DNA of 36,864 bases. It comes from Streptomyces sp. NRRL B-24484 (GTDB lineage: Bacteria > Actinomycetota > Actinomycetes > Streptomycetales > Streptomycetaceae). The notes below the pieces were generated by a model. The model was not told the DNA's origin, did no database searches, and worked only from the letters and a program-made list of their open reading frames with translations. Made by a program: the position numbers and the translations under genes. Where the stretch lies: positions 1 through 36,864 of the forward strand of contig NZ_JOAI01000057.1 of NCBI RefSeq assembly GCF_000717715.1. Direction: 5' to 3'. Positions 7,963 through 17,276 of the stretch are shown piece after piece (position 1 is the stretch's first letter; every line of letters begins with the position of its first letter).

Positions 7963-9168
7963 ATGGCGACTGACACCGAAGAAACCGTCCACCCCGTCGA
8001 CGCTGCCGCCCTGCTGGCACTGCTGCCCGGCCGGCCGCGGGTGCTCGCGCTCGGCGAGCCGACGCACGGCGAGGACGACCTGCTCGACCTGCGCAACCGG
8101 CTCTTCCGGCAGCTCGTCGAGGAGGAGGGCTACCGCACGGTCGCGATCGAGAGCGACTGCCTGGCCGGCCTGCTCGTCGACGCGTACGTCACCACCGGCA
8201 CCGGCACCCTCGACGAGTGCATGGTGCAGGGCTTCAGCCACGGCTTCGGCGCCTCCGCGGCCAACCGCGAACTCGTCCGCTGGATGCGCGCCCACAACGA
8301 CGGCCGGCCCGCCGCCGAGCAGGTGCGCTTCGCCGGCATCGACGGCCCGCTGGAGATCACCGGCGCCGAGAGCCCCCGCCGGGCCCTCACCGCCCTCCAC
8401 CGGTACCTCGCGGAGCAGGTGGACGCGGACCTCCTCCCGTGCACCGCGGACACCCTCGACCGCCTGTGCGGCGCCGACGACCGCTGGACGGAACCCGCCG
8501 CGATGACGGACCCGAGCCGCTCAACGGGCCGGTCGGCCGAGGCGGTGCAGCTGCGGCTGATCGCCGACGACCTGGTGGCCCTGCTCGACACGCTCACCCC
8601 GCCGCCGACCGCCGCGGACCCGCACGAGGAGTGGGACCGCGCCCGCCTGTACGGCCGCACCGCCGTCGGCCTGCTGCGCTACCACCACTGGACGGCCGAC
8701 ACCTCGCCCGGCCGGATGACCCGGCTGATCGGCCTGCGCGGCGCGATGATGGCCGAGAACCTCCTCGCCCTCGCCGAACGCGGTCCCGTCCTCGTCTTCG
8801 CCCACAACAGCCACCTGCAGCGGGAGAAGAGCAGCATGCGGATGGGCGGCCTGCGGCTGGAGTGGTGGAGCGCCGGTGCGCTGGTCGCCGCCCGACCCGG
8901 CGCCGACTACGCCTTCGTGCACACCGCCCTCGGCACGATCCGGCACCGCGGCGTGGACACCCCGCCGCCGGACACCGTCGAAGGCCTCCTGCACGCGCTC
9001 CCCGGGGAACACCTCCTCGTCGACTCCCACCGGCTGGCCGCCGCCCTCACCGGGACGCCCCCCGTACCGCGGGAGTCCCCCTGGTTCGGCTACGCCCCGC
9101 TCGACCCGGCCCACCTGCCGGCCACCGACGCCCTGCTGTACGTCAAGGACGTGGGCCCGCAGGGCTGA
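7963..9168 (+). CDS. Erythromycin esterase family protein
   Basis: A 401-aa member of the erythromycin-esterase family (Pfam PF05139), cytoplasmic hydrolases that include macrolide-lactone-opening EreA/EreB and related proteins of unknown substrate. LGEPTHGEDD near residues 30-39 carries E32 and H35, the latter at the position of the family's general base; R44 and E63 (AIESD) keep the usual spacing. FAHNSHLQRE near residue 283 holds the conserved His pair region. The ATG at 7963 has no proper Shine-Dalgarno and lies 7 nt after TACCGT, so the mRNA may be leaderless. Chromosomal copies in actinomycetes do not necessarily confer macrolide resistance. Confidence 0.9.
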   Translation: MATDTEETVHPVDAAALLALLPGRPRVLALGEPTHGEDDLLDLRNRLFRQLVEEEGYRTVAIESDCLAGLLVDAYVTTGTGTLDECMVQGFSHGFGASAANRELVRWMRAHNDGRPAAEQVRFAGIDGPLEITGAESPRRALTALHRYLAEQVDADLLPCTADTLDRLCGADDRWTEPAAMTDPSRSTGRSAEAVQLRLIADDLVALLDTLTPPPTAADPHEEWDRARLYGRTAVGLLRYHHWTADTSPGRMTRLIGLRGAMMAENLLALAERGPVLVFAHNSHLQREKSSMRMGGLRLEWWSAGALVAARPGADYAFVHTALGTIRHRGVDTPPPDTVEGLLHALPGEHLLVDSHRLAAALTGTPPVPRESPWFGYAPLDPAHLPATDALLYVKDVGPQG

Positions 9169-9248
9169 GACCGCCGGACCGGACGGTGGCGCGGCGGACC
9201 CGGTGCCAGACTGGTGGGGGCGGGGGGCTGCCCGACACGGGAGTGGCC

Positions 9249-10676
9249 ATGGACACGGTGACCGGCACCGGCAGGACCGACCGCGCGGCGCCGCCGCCCG
9301 ACCTGGAGACCGACGGCCTCGCCGCCGCCCTCCGCGGCGACCTGGTGACGCCGGCGGATCCCGGCTACGACCTGGCCCGGCAGATCTGGAACGGCTCCGT
9401 CGACCGCAGACCCGCGGCGATCGCCTACTGCGCCGGAGTCGCCGACGTCACCGCCGCCGTCCGCTTCGCCGCCGACACCGGCGTGCCGTTCGCCGTCCGC
9501 AGCGGCGGCCACAGCTTCCCCGGGCAGTCGCTCTGCGACGGCGGCCTGGTCGCCGACCTCTCCCGGCTCAAGGGGATCCGGGTCGACCCGGACGCCCGCA
9601 CCGTCCGCGTCCAGGCCGGCGTGCTCCTCGGCGAACTCGACCACGAGACCCAGCGGTTCGGCCAGGCCGTGCCCTCCGGGATCGTCACCCACACCGGCGT
9701 CGCCGGCCTCACCCTCGGCGGCGGCATCGGCTGGCTGATGCGCCGCCACGGCCTGACCGTCGACCAACTGCTCTCGGTCGGCCTGGTCACCGCCGAGGGC
9801 GGCCTCGTCCGGGCCGGCGAGACCGAGAACCCCGACCTGTTCTGGGGCGTCCGCGGCGGCGGCGGGAACTTCGGCATCGTCACCGAGTTCGAGTTCCGCC
9901 TCAACCCGGTCGGCCCGGCCGTGATCGCCGGCCCGATCATCTGGGACGCCGCCGACTCCGCCCGCCTGCTGCGCTTCTACCGCGAGTGGATCGCCGACGT
10001 GCCCGACGGGCTCACCACCGCCGTCGTGCACCGCAGGGCCCTGCCGCTGCCCGAGATCCCCACCGAGTGGCACGGCCGGCCGATCGCCGTCGTCATCTGC
10101 TGCTGGACGGGCGACCTCGACGAGGGCGAGCGGGTGCTCCGCCCGCTGCGCCGCTTCGGCCCGCCGGTCGCCGACCTGTGCCGGGCGAAGCCCTTCACCG
10201 AGCACCAGGCGATGCTCGACCCGTCCTACCCGCGGCGCCGCTGGTACTACTTCAAGTCCTTCGACACCGCCGAACTCACCGACGAGATCATCGAGATCAC
10301 CGCCGACCGGGTCCGCGGGATCCGCTCGCCGCTGACCAGCTTCCCGATCTTCCACCTCGGCGGTGCGATCTCCCGCACCGGCGAGGACGACACCGCCTTC
10401 AGCGGCCGCTCGGCCGGCCACACCTTCAACATCAACGGCAGCTGCGCCGGCCCCGAGGGCTTCGAGGAGGAGCAGGAGTGGGTCCGCGGCTTCTGGTCGG
10501 CACTCACCCGCCACCACAGCGGCGTGTACGTCAACTTCCTGATGGACGAGGGCGACGCACGCATTGAGCAGGCCTACGGCGCGGCCAAGTACCGGCGGCT
10601 GCGCGCGCTCAAGCGGCAGTGGGACCCGGGGAACCTGTTCCGCCTGAACCAGAACATCCCGCCTGCGGACCACTGA
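9249..10676 (+). CDS. FAD-linked oxidoreductase, berberine-bridge type
   Basis: A 475-aa oxidoreductase with an N-terminal FAD-binding PCMH domain (about residues 45-220) and a C-terminal BBE segment (YVNFLMDEGD ending NLFRLNQNIPP). RSGGHS contains H88, the residue that carries covalent 8-alpha-linked FAD. The cysteine that gives a second covalent bond in bicovalent members is absent: the region before the GGG loop reads GIVTHTGVAG. It is therefore predicted to be mono-covalent. ATG 9249 lies 5 nt after GGGAG; GTG 9243 is an alternative. Relatives oxidise sugars, alkaloids or polyketides; nothing nearby fixes the substrate. No biosynthetic cluster surrounds it. Confidence 0.9.
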   Translation: MDTVTGTGRTDRAAPPPDLETDGLAAALRGDLVTPADPGYDLARQIWNGSVDRRPAAIAYCAGVADVTAAVRFAADTGVPFAVRSGGHSFPGQSLCDGGLVADLSRLKGIRVDPDARTVRVQAGVLLGELDHETQRFGQAVPSGIVTHTGVAGLTLGGGIGWLMRRHGLTVDQLLSVGLVTAEGGLVRAGETENPDLFWGVRGGGGNFGIVTEFEFRLNPVGPAVIAGPIIWDAADSARLLRFYREWIADVPDGLTTAVVHRRALPLPEIPTEWHGRPIAVVICCWTGDLDEGERVLRPLRRFGPPVADLCRAKPFTEHQAMLDPSYPRRRWYYFKSFDTAELTDEIIEITADRVRGIRSPLTSFPIFHLGGAISRTGEDDTAFSGRSAGHTFNINGSCAGPEGFEEEQEWVRGFWSALTRHHSGVYVNFLMDEGDARIEQAYGAAKYRRLRALKRQWDPGNLFRLNQNIPPADH

Positions 10677-10699
10677 GGCCCCGCGGCCGGGCGAGCCGC

Positions 10700-10742
10700 C
10701 CCGCCGCGCCGCCGCCGCCATCGGAGGCGGCGGCGCGGCGGG
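10700..10742. terminator. Bidirectional terminator, 17-bp perfect stem
   Basis: Positions 10700-10716 are exactly complementary to 10726-10742, with a 9-nt loop. The stem is almost pure GC and lies between converging genes: 24 nt after the oxidoreductase stop and 9 nt after the SulP stop on the other strand. No U-tract is present, as is usual for actinomycetes. Confidence 0.85.
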
Positions 10743-10750
10743 TGGTGGGT

Positions 10751-12223
10751 TCAGCGCAGTGCCGGTGCGTGCACCGGTTCCACCCCGAACTCGTTGTGCC
10801 GGCCCGCCCAGTCCTGCAGCGCCGTGCGGCAGGCGTGGTCGAGGTGGCGCAGCGCGCTCAGGTCGAGCTCGATCGCGCGGTCCCGCGGCAGCGCCTCCAG
10901 GGTGTCCAGGATGCGCGGCAGCCGCAGGAAGGTCGCGTTGCCGAGGATCGCGACCCGGATCGGCCCGTCGGCGTCGTCCGACACCTCCAGGTGCACCGAG
11001 GAGGTCTCCCACGCCGTCTTCAGCACCGCGAGGACGAGCCCGAGCAGCACCCCCTCGAACATGTTGGTGGCGACGATCGCCACCGCCGTGGCGACCAGCA
11101 CCACGGCCTCGCCGCGGTGCTGGCGCCACAGCGGCCGGATCGCCGAGACGGGCAGCAGCTTGCACCCGGCGTGCACCAGCACACCGGCCAGGGCCGCGAG
11201 CGGGATCACCCCGAGCGCGGCCGGCAGCAGCGCGGCGAACAGCAGCAGCCAGACGCCGTGCATCACCCGGGAGGCCTTCGTCCGGGCGCCGGCCTGGACG
11301 TTGGCGGCGCTGCGGACGATGACGGCCGTCATCGGCAGCGCGCCGAGCAGGCCGCACAGGGTGTTGCCGGCGCCCTGGGCGATCAGCTCCTTGTCGTAGT
11401 CGGTGCGCGGGCCGTCGTGCAGCCGGTCGACCGCGGCGGCGCTGAACAGGCTCTCCGCCGAGGCGATCAGGGTGAACGCCAGGACGGTGGCGATCGCCCC
11501 GACGTCGGCGAGCACCGCGAGGCCGGAGGCGGACGGCGCCTCGATCACCCCGAGCAGGCCCTTCACCTCCACCTTGGCCACCGGCAGGCCGAGCACCGCG
11601 ACGACCGCGGTGGCCAGGCCGACCGCGGCGAGCTGCGCCGGCAGCGCCTGTGCCCGGGCGGGCAGCTTCTTCCACAGCACCAGCACCGCCACGGTGCCGG
11701 CGCCGACGGCGAGCGAGGCGAGGCCGGTGGAGGAGCGGGCGGTGTCGGCGACCAGGCCGGGCAGCCCGGCGATGTTCGCCGGGCCGCTGCCGCGGGCCTT
11801 GGCGCCGGCCAGCGCGTAGAGCTGTCCGGCGATCAGCACCAGGCCGATGCCGGCCAGCATGCCGTGCACCACGGACACCGAGATGGCCCGGAACAGCCGG
11901 CCCAGTCTCAGCACGCCCATGAGCAGCTGCAGCAGGCCGGCGGCGAGCACGATGACGCCGAGGGCGGTCAGGCCGAACTCGGCGACGGCCTCGTAGACCA
12001 GCACGGTCAGGCCGGCGGCCGGCCCGGACACCTGGAGGCTGCTGCCCGGCAGCAGACCGGTCAGCAGGCCGCCGACGATGCCGGTGACCAGGCCGAGTTC
12101 GGCGGGCACGCCGGAGGCGACGGCGACGCCGACGCAGAGCGGCAGGGCGACGAGGAAGACGACGAGGGAGGCGGCGAAGTCCGCCCGGAGGGCGGGCGGG
12201 TCGAATGCGGTTGTACGCAACAT
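10751..12223 (-). CDS. SulP-family anion transporter with STAS domain
   Basis: A 490-aa inner-membrane transporter of the SulP/SLC26 family. The ATG at 12223 follows GAGGA. About ten or more hydrophobic segments fill residues 15-390, including the conserved start VVFLVALPLCVGVAVASGVP and the LPGSSLQVSGPAAGL loop. A C-terminal STAS domain (about residues 395-485, VSDDADGPIRVAILGNATFL onward) ends in a CRTALQDW stretch. It lies 46 bp downstream of a beta-carbonic anhydrase on the same strand. Mycobacterium tuberculosis Rv3273 fuses these two activities, so this pair is probably a split bicarbonate transporter rather than a sulfate permease. Confidence 0.92.
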   Translation of the reverse strand: MLRTTAFDPPALRADFAASLVVFLVALPLCVGVAVASGVPAELGLVTGIVGGLLTGLLPGSSLQVSGPAAGLTVLVYEAVAEFGLTALGVIVLAAGLLQLLMGVLRLGRLFRAISVSVVHGMLAGIGLVLIAGQLYALAGAKARGSGPANIAGLPGLVADTARSSTGLASLAVGAGTVAVLVLWKKLPARAQALPAQLAAVGLATAVVAVLGLPVAKVEVKGLLGVIEAPSASGLAVLADVGAIATVLAFTLIASAESLFSAAAVDRLHDGPRTDYDKELIAQGAGNTLCGLLGALPMTAVIVRSAANVQAGARTKASRVMHGVWLLLFAALLPAALGVIPLAALAGVLVHAGCKLLPVSAIRPLWRQHRGEAVVLVATAVAIVATNMFEGVLLGLVLAVLKTAWETSSVHLEVSDDADGPIRVAILGNATFLRLPRILDTLEALPRDRAIELDLSALRHLDHACRTALQDWAGRHNEFGVEPVHAPALR

Positions 12224-12269
12224 GAGGTCCTCTGTGGGTCGGTCGTGGAACGGCCGGCTCAAGGGCCGC

Positions 12270-12869
12270 TCAGAGCGGGAGGAAGGCGTCGGCGTCCGGC
12301 CGGTGGGCCAGGACGAGGCCGGTGTGCACCTCGTAGAACCAGGCGTGCAGCCGCAGTTCACGGGCGGCCGTGCGCCGGGCGACGCCCGGGTAGGCGCGCA
12401 GCCGGTCGAGCTGCGCGAGGACGTGCCGCTGCACCGGGCCGGCCACCGTGGGGTCGAAGACCTCGGTGGGCCCGGCGAGGGCGGTGCGGTCGGTCGTCGC
12501 CAGCCAGCCGCGGACGGCCGGCACGGCGCTGAGGTCGTCGCCGCGGACGACCGCGCCGACCGCGCCGCAGTGCGAGTGGCCGCAGACCACGACGTCGCGG
12601 ACGGCCAGCACCTCCACGGCGTACTCGACGGTCGCGGCCTCCCCGGACGGGTGGTCGGTGCGGTACGGCGGGACGATGTTGCCCGCCGTGCGGAGCTCGA
12701 ACAGGTCGCCGGGGTCCGCGCCGGTGATCAGCGAGGGGACGACCCGTGAGTCGGAGCAGGTGATGAACAGGGCCTGCGGGGACTGGCCGGCCGCCAGGCC
12801 GAGGAACTGTCGGCCGTCCTGGGCGGCACGGTCGCGGAACGAACGGGCACGGTCGATCAAGGGGTCCAT
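12270..12869 (-). CDS. Beta-carbonic anhydrase
   Basis: A 199-aa zinc enzyme interconverting CO2 and bicarbonate. The ATG at 12869 follows GGAGGTG at ideal spacing. Zinc ligands are C38, H98 and C101; CSDSRV (38-43) supplies the catalytic Asp40-Arg42 dyad, and CGHSHCGAV (96-104) is the second signature. FELRTAGNIV matches the conserved core. The SulP transporter follows 46 bp downstream on the same strand. The pairing suggests import and hydration balance of inorganic carbon, for example for carboxylation reactions. Confidence 0.95.
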   Translation of the reverse strand: MDPLIDRARSFRDRAAQDGRQFLGLAAGQSPQALFITCSDSRVVPSLITGADPGDLFELRTAGNIVPPYRTDHPSGEAATVEYAVEVLAVRDVVVCGHSHCGAVGAVVRGDDLSAVPAVRGWLATTDRTALAGPTEVFDPTVAGPVQRHVLAQLDRLRAYPGVARRTAARELRLHAWFYEVHTGLVLAHRPDADAFLPL

Positions 12870-12887
12870 CGGGGCACACCTCCATGG

Positions 12888-12910
12888 CCCCGGCGCGCGG
12901 TCGCGCGGGG
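12888..12910. terminator. Hairpin just upstream of the carbonic anhydrase ribosome-binding site
   Basis: CCCCG plus CGCG pair with CGCG plus CGGGG around a CGGT loop, with one bulged G. It lies between the end of the 123-aa gene and the carbonic anhydrase start, so it could terminate the former or fold in the leader of the latter. Confidence 0.35.
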
Positions 12911-13039
12911 CTGCTGTGCGGACGAGGTCTCCACGCCGCGACGGCGACGGTCGCCGTGGGCGTGCTGCGGCCCGGCCGGACGCGGATCGGCGAGGATCAG
13001 CGCGGTACGGCCGCGGGCCGGGCGGCGGGACCCGAAGGA

Positions 13040-13054
13040 CGGGCCCCGGGCCCG
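13040..13054. terminator. Possible terminator of the small exported-protein gene
   Basis: CGGGCCC and GGGCCCG are perfect arms with one base between, immediately after the stop codon at 13056-13058 (minus strand). The closed loop is too tight, so the inner pairs would open. The role is inferred from position. Confidence 0.35.
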
Positions 13055-13055
13055 C

Positions 13056-13427
13056 TCAGCAGCGGAAGACCTGGTACACGGAGGCGGTGGCTCCACCGGT
13101 GGGTCTGGAGGGGTAGGGGAGGGGAGCGCCGGGCGCCCTCGGGCGGGCGTCGTGGGCGGCAGCCGCGGTGGCCGCCGCCGTCTGGCCGACCGGCCGAAGG
13201 GCGGCGCCGCCGCCCGGGGCGGGCCGTCCGACGGCGTGCGGGCCGTGCCGCAGCGGCACGCCCGCGGGCAGCTCCTTCTCCGTCTCCTTGTGCTCGGCGA
13301 CGTTGGCGGAGGCGGCGACGGGGACGGTCTGGCGGGGCTTGAGCGTGCCGGCGGCACCCCCGCCCAGCAGCAGGGCGAGGCCGAGCAGGGCCGCCAGCAG
13401 GCCCGTGATCGTGCTGCGCGTGCGCAC
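13056..13427 (-). CDS. Small exported or membrane-anchored protein, unknown function
   Basis: A 123-aa protein whose codons are strongly G/C at third positions, supporting this frame over the overlapping alternatives. The GTG start follows GGGGGAGCAGAG. Residues 5-28 are one hydrophobic stretch (ITGLLAALLGLALLLGGG), either a signal peptide or an N-terminal anchor. The rest is Ala/Pro/Gly-rich with a charged patch, AEHKETEKELP, and a C-terminal SVYQVFRC with a single Cys. I recognise no family. A function at the envelope is likely from the hydrophobic segment only. Confidence 0.65.
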   Translation of the reverse strand: MRTRSTITGLLAALLGLALLLGGGAAGTLKPRQTVPVAASANVAEHKETEKELPAGVPLRHGPHAVGRPAPGGGAALRPVGQTAAATAAAAHDARPRAPGAPLPYPSRPTGGATASVYQVFRC

Positions 13428-13704
13428 CTCTGCTCCCCCTCCCGTCGCCGTTCACCTGGACATGTTCACGGTGATAAACGCATCTGATGACGGATCAGTT
13501 TCCTGGAGATGTGGAGATCGTGACAGGAAGGCGGCCGGTATCGGTACGTGCCCGAGCGGTCCGCCCGTGAGCCACGGTGACGGAGAGTGAGGGGGAGCAG
13601 GAAGGGCGCACGGGGGTGACGTCACTCGTGCGTGTGATCGTCCGGCGAATCCCCGTCCGCCGGGGCAGAGCCGTCCCGCCCCCCGGCCACCCCGTCCCCA
13701 AGCC

Positions 13705-14223
13705 CTAGTCGTTTGCCCGGGTCCAGAACTGGCGGGGCGCGAATCCCTCGCGCCGCAGCCAGTGCTCGGTGTAGACGATCCGGTCGGCCTCGATCACCAC
13801 GATCGGCCCGGTCGGCGGCTCGTCGAGGGAGCGGGAGCGCTCGACGTGGTCGGACTGCCAGCGGAAGGCCGGCCAGTAGCGGTCGAAGCCGGGATCGCCC
13901 TCGGACAGCACCCGGGCCCGGCCGAAGAGCTGTGCGCCCCGGCTGCTGGCCTGGCCGACCAGCGGGGCGAAGACCCCCACCGACACCCGGGGGTCCGCGG
14001 CCAGGTTCCTCATCTTCGGCGAACCGGCGGCCGTGGAGAACATCACCGCGAAGTCGAGGTGGAAGTACCGCACCGGCGTCGCGAGCGGCCCGTCCGGCCC
14101 CGCCGTCGCGAGCACGCACATGTTCTGCGAGGACAGCAGGTTGAGTATGCGTTCCTCCAGCCGCTCGCGATCGAGCCGCTGCTTCGGTGCCGGGCCGGCC
14201 AGCCAGGGATTGGTCACAGTCAT
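13705..14223 (-). CDS. Pyridoxamine 5'-phosphate oxidase-fold protein
   Basis: A 172-aa split-barrel protein of the flavin/F420-binding PNPOx-like superfamily. Conserved features are MCVLATAGPDGPLATPVRYFHLDFAVMF, then KMRNLAADPRVSVGVF, and a C-terminal IVVIEADRIVYTEHW. In actinobacteria such proteins bind FMN, F420 or heme and usually reduce or degrade small molecules; the cofactor cannot be assigned by eye. ATG 14223 is chosen with a weak upstream GAGA; GTG 14238 would add five residues and has no visible binding site. It is not obviously linked to its neighbours. Confidence 0.82.
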   Translation of the reverse strand: MTVTNPWLAGPAPKQRLDRERLEERILNLLSSQNMCVLATAGPDGPLATPVRYFHLDFAVMFSTAAGSPKMRNLAADPRVSVGVFAPLVGQASSRGAQLFGRARVLSEGDPGFDRYWPAFRWQSDHVERSRSLDEPPTGPIVVIEADRIVYTEHWLRREGFAPRQFWTRAND

Positions 14224-14321
14224 GATCAAGTCTCGCACGGCCCGGCTCCCCGTCCTACCGGGCCCGGACGGCGACGGCCACCGGAAGCGTCGTCAGGACG
14301 GCTGCCGCGCAGGCCCGGTGC

Positions 14322-14963
14322 TCAGCTCCAAGGCGGCCGGCCGGTGCCCTCGGCCCACAGGGCGAGTGCGCGCCGGTCGACCATGCGGATGCCGACCTGG
14401 GCGCAGAACGCCGCCGCGGGCTTGGTGAAGGTGCTGGTCGTCACCACGGCGGCCACGTCGCAGCGGTGGACGTCGCGGTAGGTGCCGTTGACCTTCTGCA
14501 CGTCCTGGGAGCCCACGAACGTCCGGGGCCCGTACCGCTTGGCCTGGATCAGGATCCGCTGCCCGCCCGGTGTGGTCGCCAGGACGTCCGCGGCCAGGTC
14601 GCCGGCCCCGCCGACCACCGTCACCCCGGTGCAGCCGTCCCGCCGGCACAGGTCCGCGAGCGCCTGCTCGAACCCCTTCGGACTCATCCCGAGGAACGCG
14701 CCGATGTGCCGCAACTGCGCCGTGCGGGCCTCGAACGCGCGGCGGTCGGCGGCGGCCCGGCGGCGCAGGACGACCACGGCCGTGGCCAGGCCGACGGCCA
14801 GCAGGCCGAGCACCAGGAACAGGTGGTGGGCCAGCCAGGTCACGAAGGCGGCCACCAGTGCGAGTGCGGCCAGCGCGCTGCCGAAGAGCACCACGGCGTT
14901 GTCGCGGGCCTGCCGGACCCGGCGCGCGGCGCTCCGGCGTCGTCGTACCGGTCTGCGGGCCAC
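14322..14963 (-). CDS. Membrane-anchored Mrr-type restriction endonuclease-like protein
   Basis: A 213-aa protein with a basic N-terminus (RRPVRRRRSAARRVR), two adjacent transmembrane segments at about residues 24-66, and a C-terminal Mrr_cat-like PD-(D/E)xK nuclease domain. The active-site candidates are D126 (AADVL) and Q140-A-K142 (IQAKRYG), which is the QxK variant typical of Mrr. The GTG at 14963 follows GAGGGGGAGGA. The family cleaves DNA, often methylated or foreign DNA, but membrane-tethered actinobacterial members are uncharacterised. No methylase is adjacent. Nuclease activity is inferred from the motif. Confidence 0.85.
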   Translation of the reverse strand: MARRPVRRRRSAARRVRQARDNAVVLFGSALAALALVAAFVTWLAHHLFLVLGLLAVGLATAVVVLRRRAAADRRAFEARTAQLRHIGAFLGMSPKGFEQALADLCRRDGCTGVTVVGGAGDLAADVLATTPGGQRILIQAKRYGPRTFVGSQDVQKVNGTYRDVHRCDVAAVVTTSTFTKPAAAFCAQVGIRMVDRRALALWAEGTGRPPWS

Positions 14964-15212
14964 GGCGTCCTCCCCCTCGGGCAATCTCGGACAACCTCGG
15001 GCAACGGCGTGCCCGTGATCGTAGGAGCGGCCGCCGGCGGGGCGCCGGGGAACGGGCGAACCCCGGCGCCGGGCGGCGCGAGTTGACCGGATCACGTTGG
15101 TCGGTGGCCGAACCACCTGCCCCGACCGGCCGGGTTTCCGGGTCTCCGCCCCCGCCGGCACGGGCTCTGGCATGCTCACCCGGAGTTGTCGGTGCACGAC
15201 CAGGGGTGGGGC

Positions 15213-15413
15213 ATGCAGTACAGCGTCAGCGCGAGCGTCTTCCTCGCGATCGTCATCCTCGTCCGGCTCCGCCGGCAGACGCAGGCCCGCTCGCGCGTCG
15301 ACGAGACGGTCACCGTGCTCAGCGCGGCCACCCTGGGCATCCTGATCGCCGCCACCCCGCTCGGCCAGGCCGTCCTCCACCTCGTCGGCGCGGCCGCCGC
15401 CGCCGCCCACTGA
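15213..15413 (+). CDS. Small two-segment membrane protein, unknown
   Basis: A 66-aa protein. Essentially every codon ends in G or C, so it is likely real. ATG 15213 follows GGGGTGGGG; the in-frame TTG 15186 and GTG 15192 are less likely. It has two hydrophobic segments (SASVFLAIVILV near residues 4-17; VLSAATLGILIAATPLGQAVLHLVG near 37-60) separated by a basic RLRRQTQARSR loop. No family is recognised. It is transcribed alone between an Mrr-like gene on the other strand and phosphoglucomutase. Confidence 0.65.
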   Translation: MQYSVSASVFLAIVILVRLRRQTQARSRVDETVTVLSAATLGILIAATPLGQAVLHLVGAAAAAAH

Positions 15414-15587
15414 CGCCGCCCGCGCACCGCCGGCCGAGGCCGACGCGTCCGACCGGGTCGGTTGTCGAATGCGGGCCGGTGGCCGGGGTAGGTCTGAAGG
15501 CGTACGCGCAGCAGCCGGCGACGGAGGCGGCGCTCTCGCCCCGCCCCGCCGGTCCGGACGGCGGGCGGTGACCAGGAGGTGGAGACG

Positions 15588-17234
<1,647 letters not shown>

Positions 17235-17240
17235 CGGGAC

Positions 17241-17276
17241 GGACCGATCCCCGCACCGACGATCTAGGATCGGTCC
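17241..17276. promoter_or_regulatory. 10-bp inverted repeat abutting the padR start, with -10 box
   Basis: GGACCGATCC (17241-17250) is exactly complementary to GGATCGGTCC (17267-17276), spacer 16 nt; the right arm ends at the base before the ATG. TAGGAT (17265-17270) is a good -10 element 6 nt before that ATG, implying a leaderless mRNA starting at the initiation codon. A protein bound to the repeat would cover the promoter, fitting PadR autoregulation. It could also act as a pgm terminator. Confidence 0.55.

Noticed and set aside
7963..10676. Biosynthetic cluster involving the esterase homologue and the FAD oxidoreductase
   Set aside because: No polyketide, peptide, terpene or glycosyl-transfer genes occur anywhere in the window.
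9090..11675. Long minus-strand open frame opposite the FAD oxidoreductase and out of frame with SulP
   Set aside because: No recognisable domains and no codon-position bias of its own; it passes through the terminator hairpin.
13428..13704. Possible gene in the 277-bp gap between two minus-strand genes
   Set aside because: Open frames here lack third-position G/C bias and ribosome-binding sites; only a 5-bp-arm CTGAT/ATCAG repeat near 13482 was seen, too short to call.
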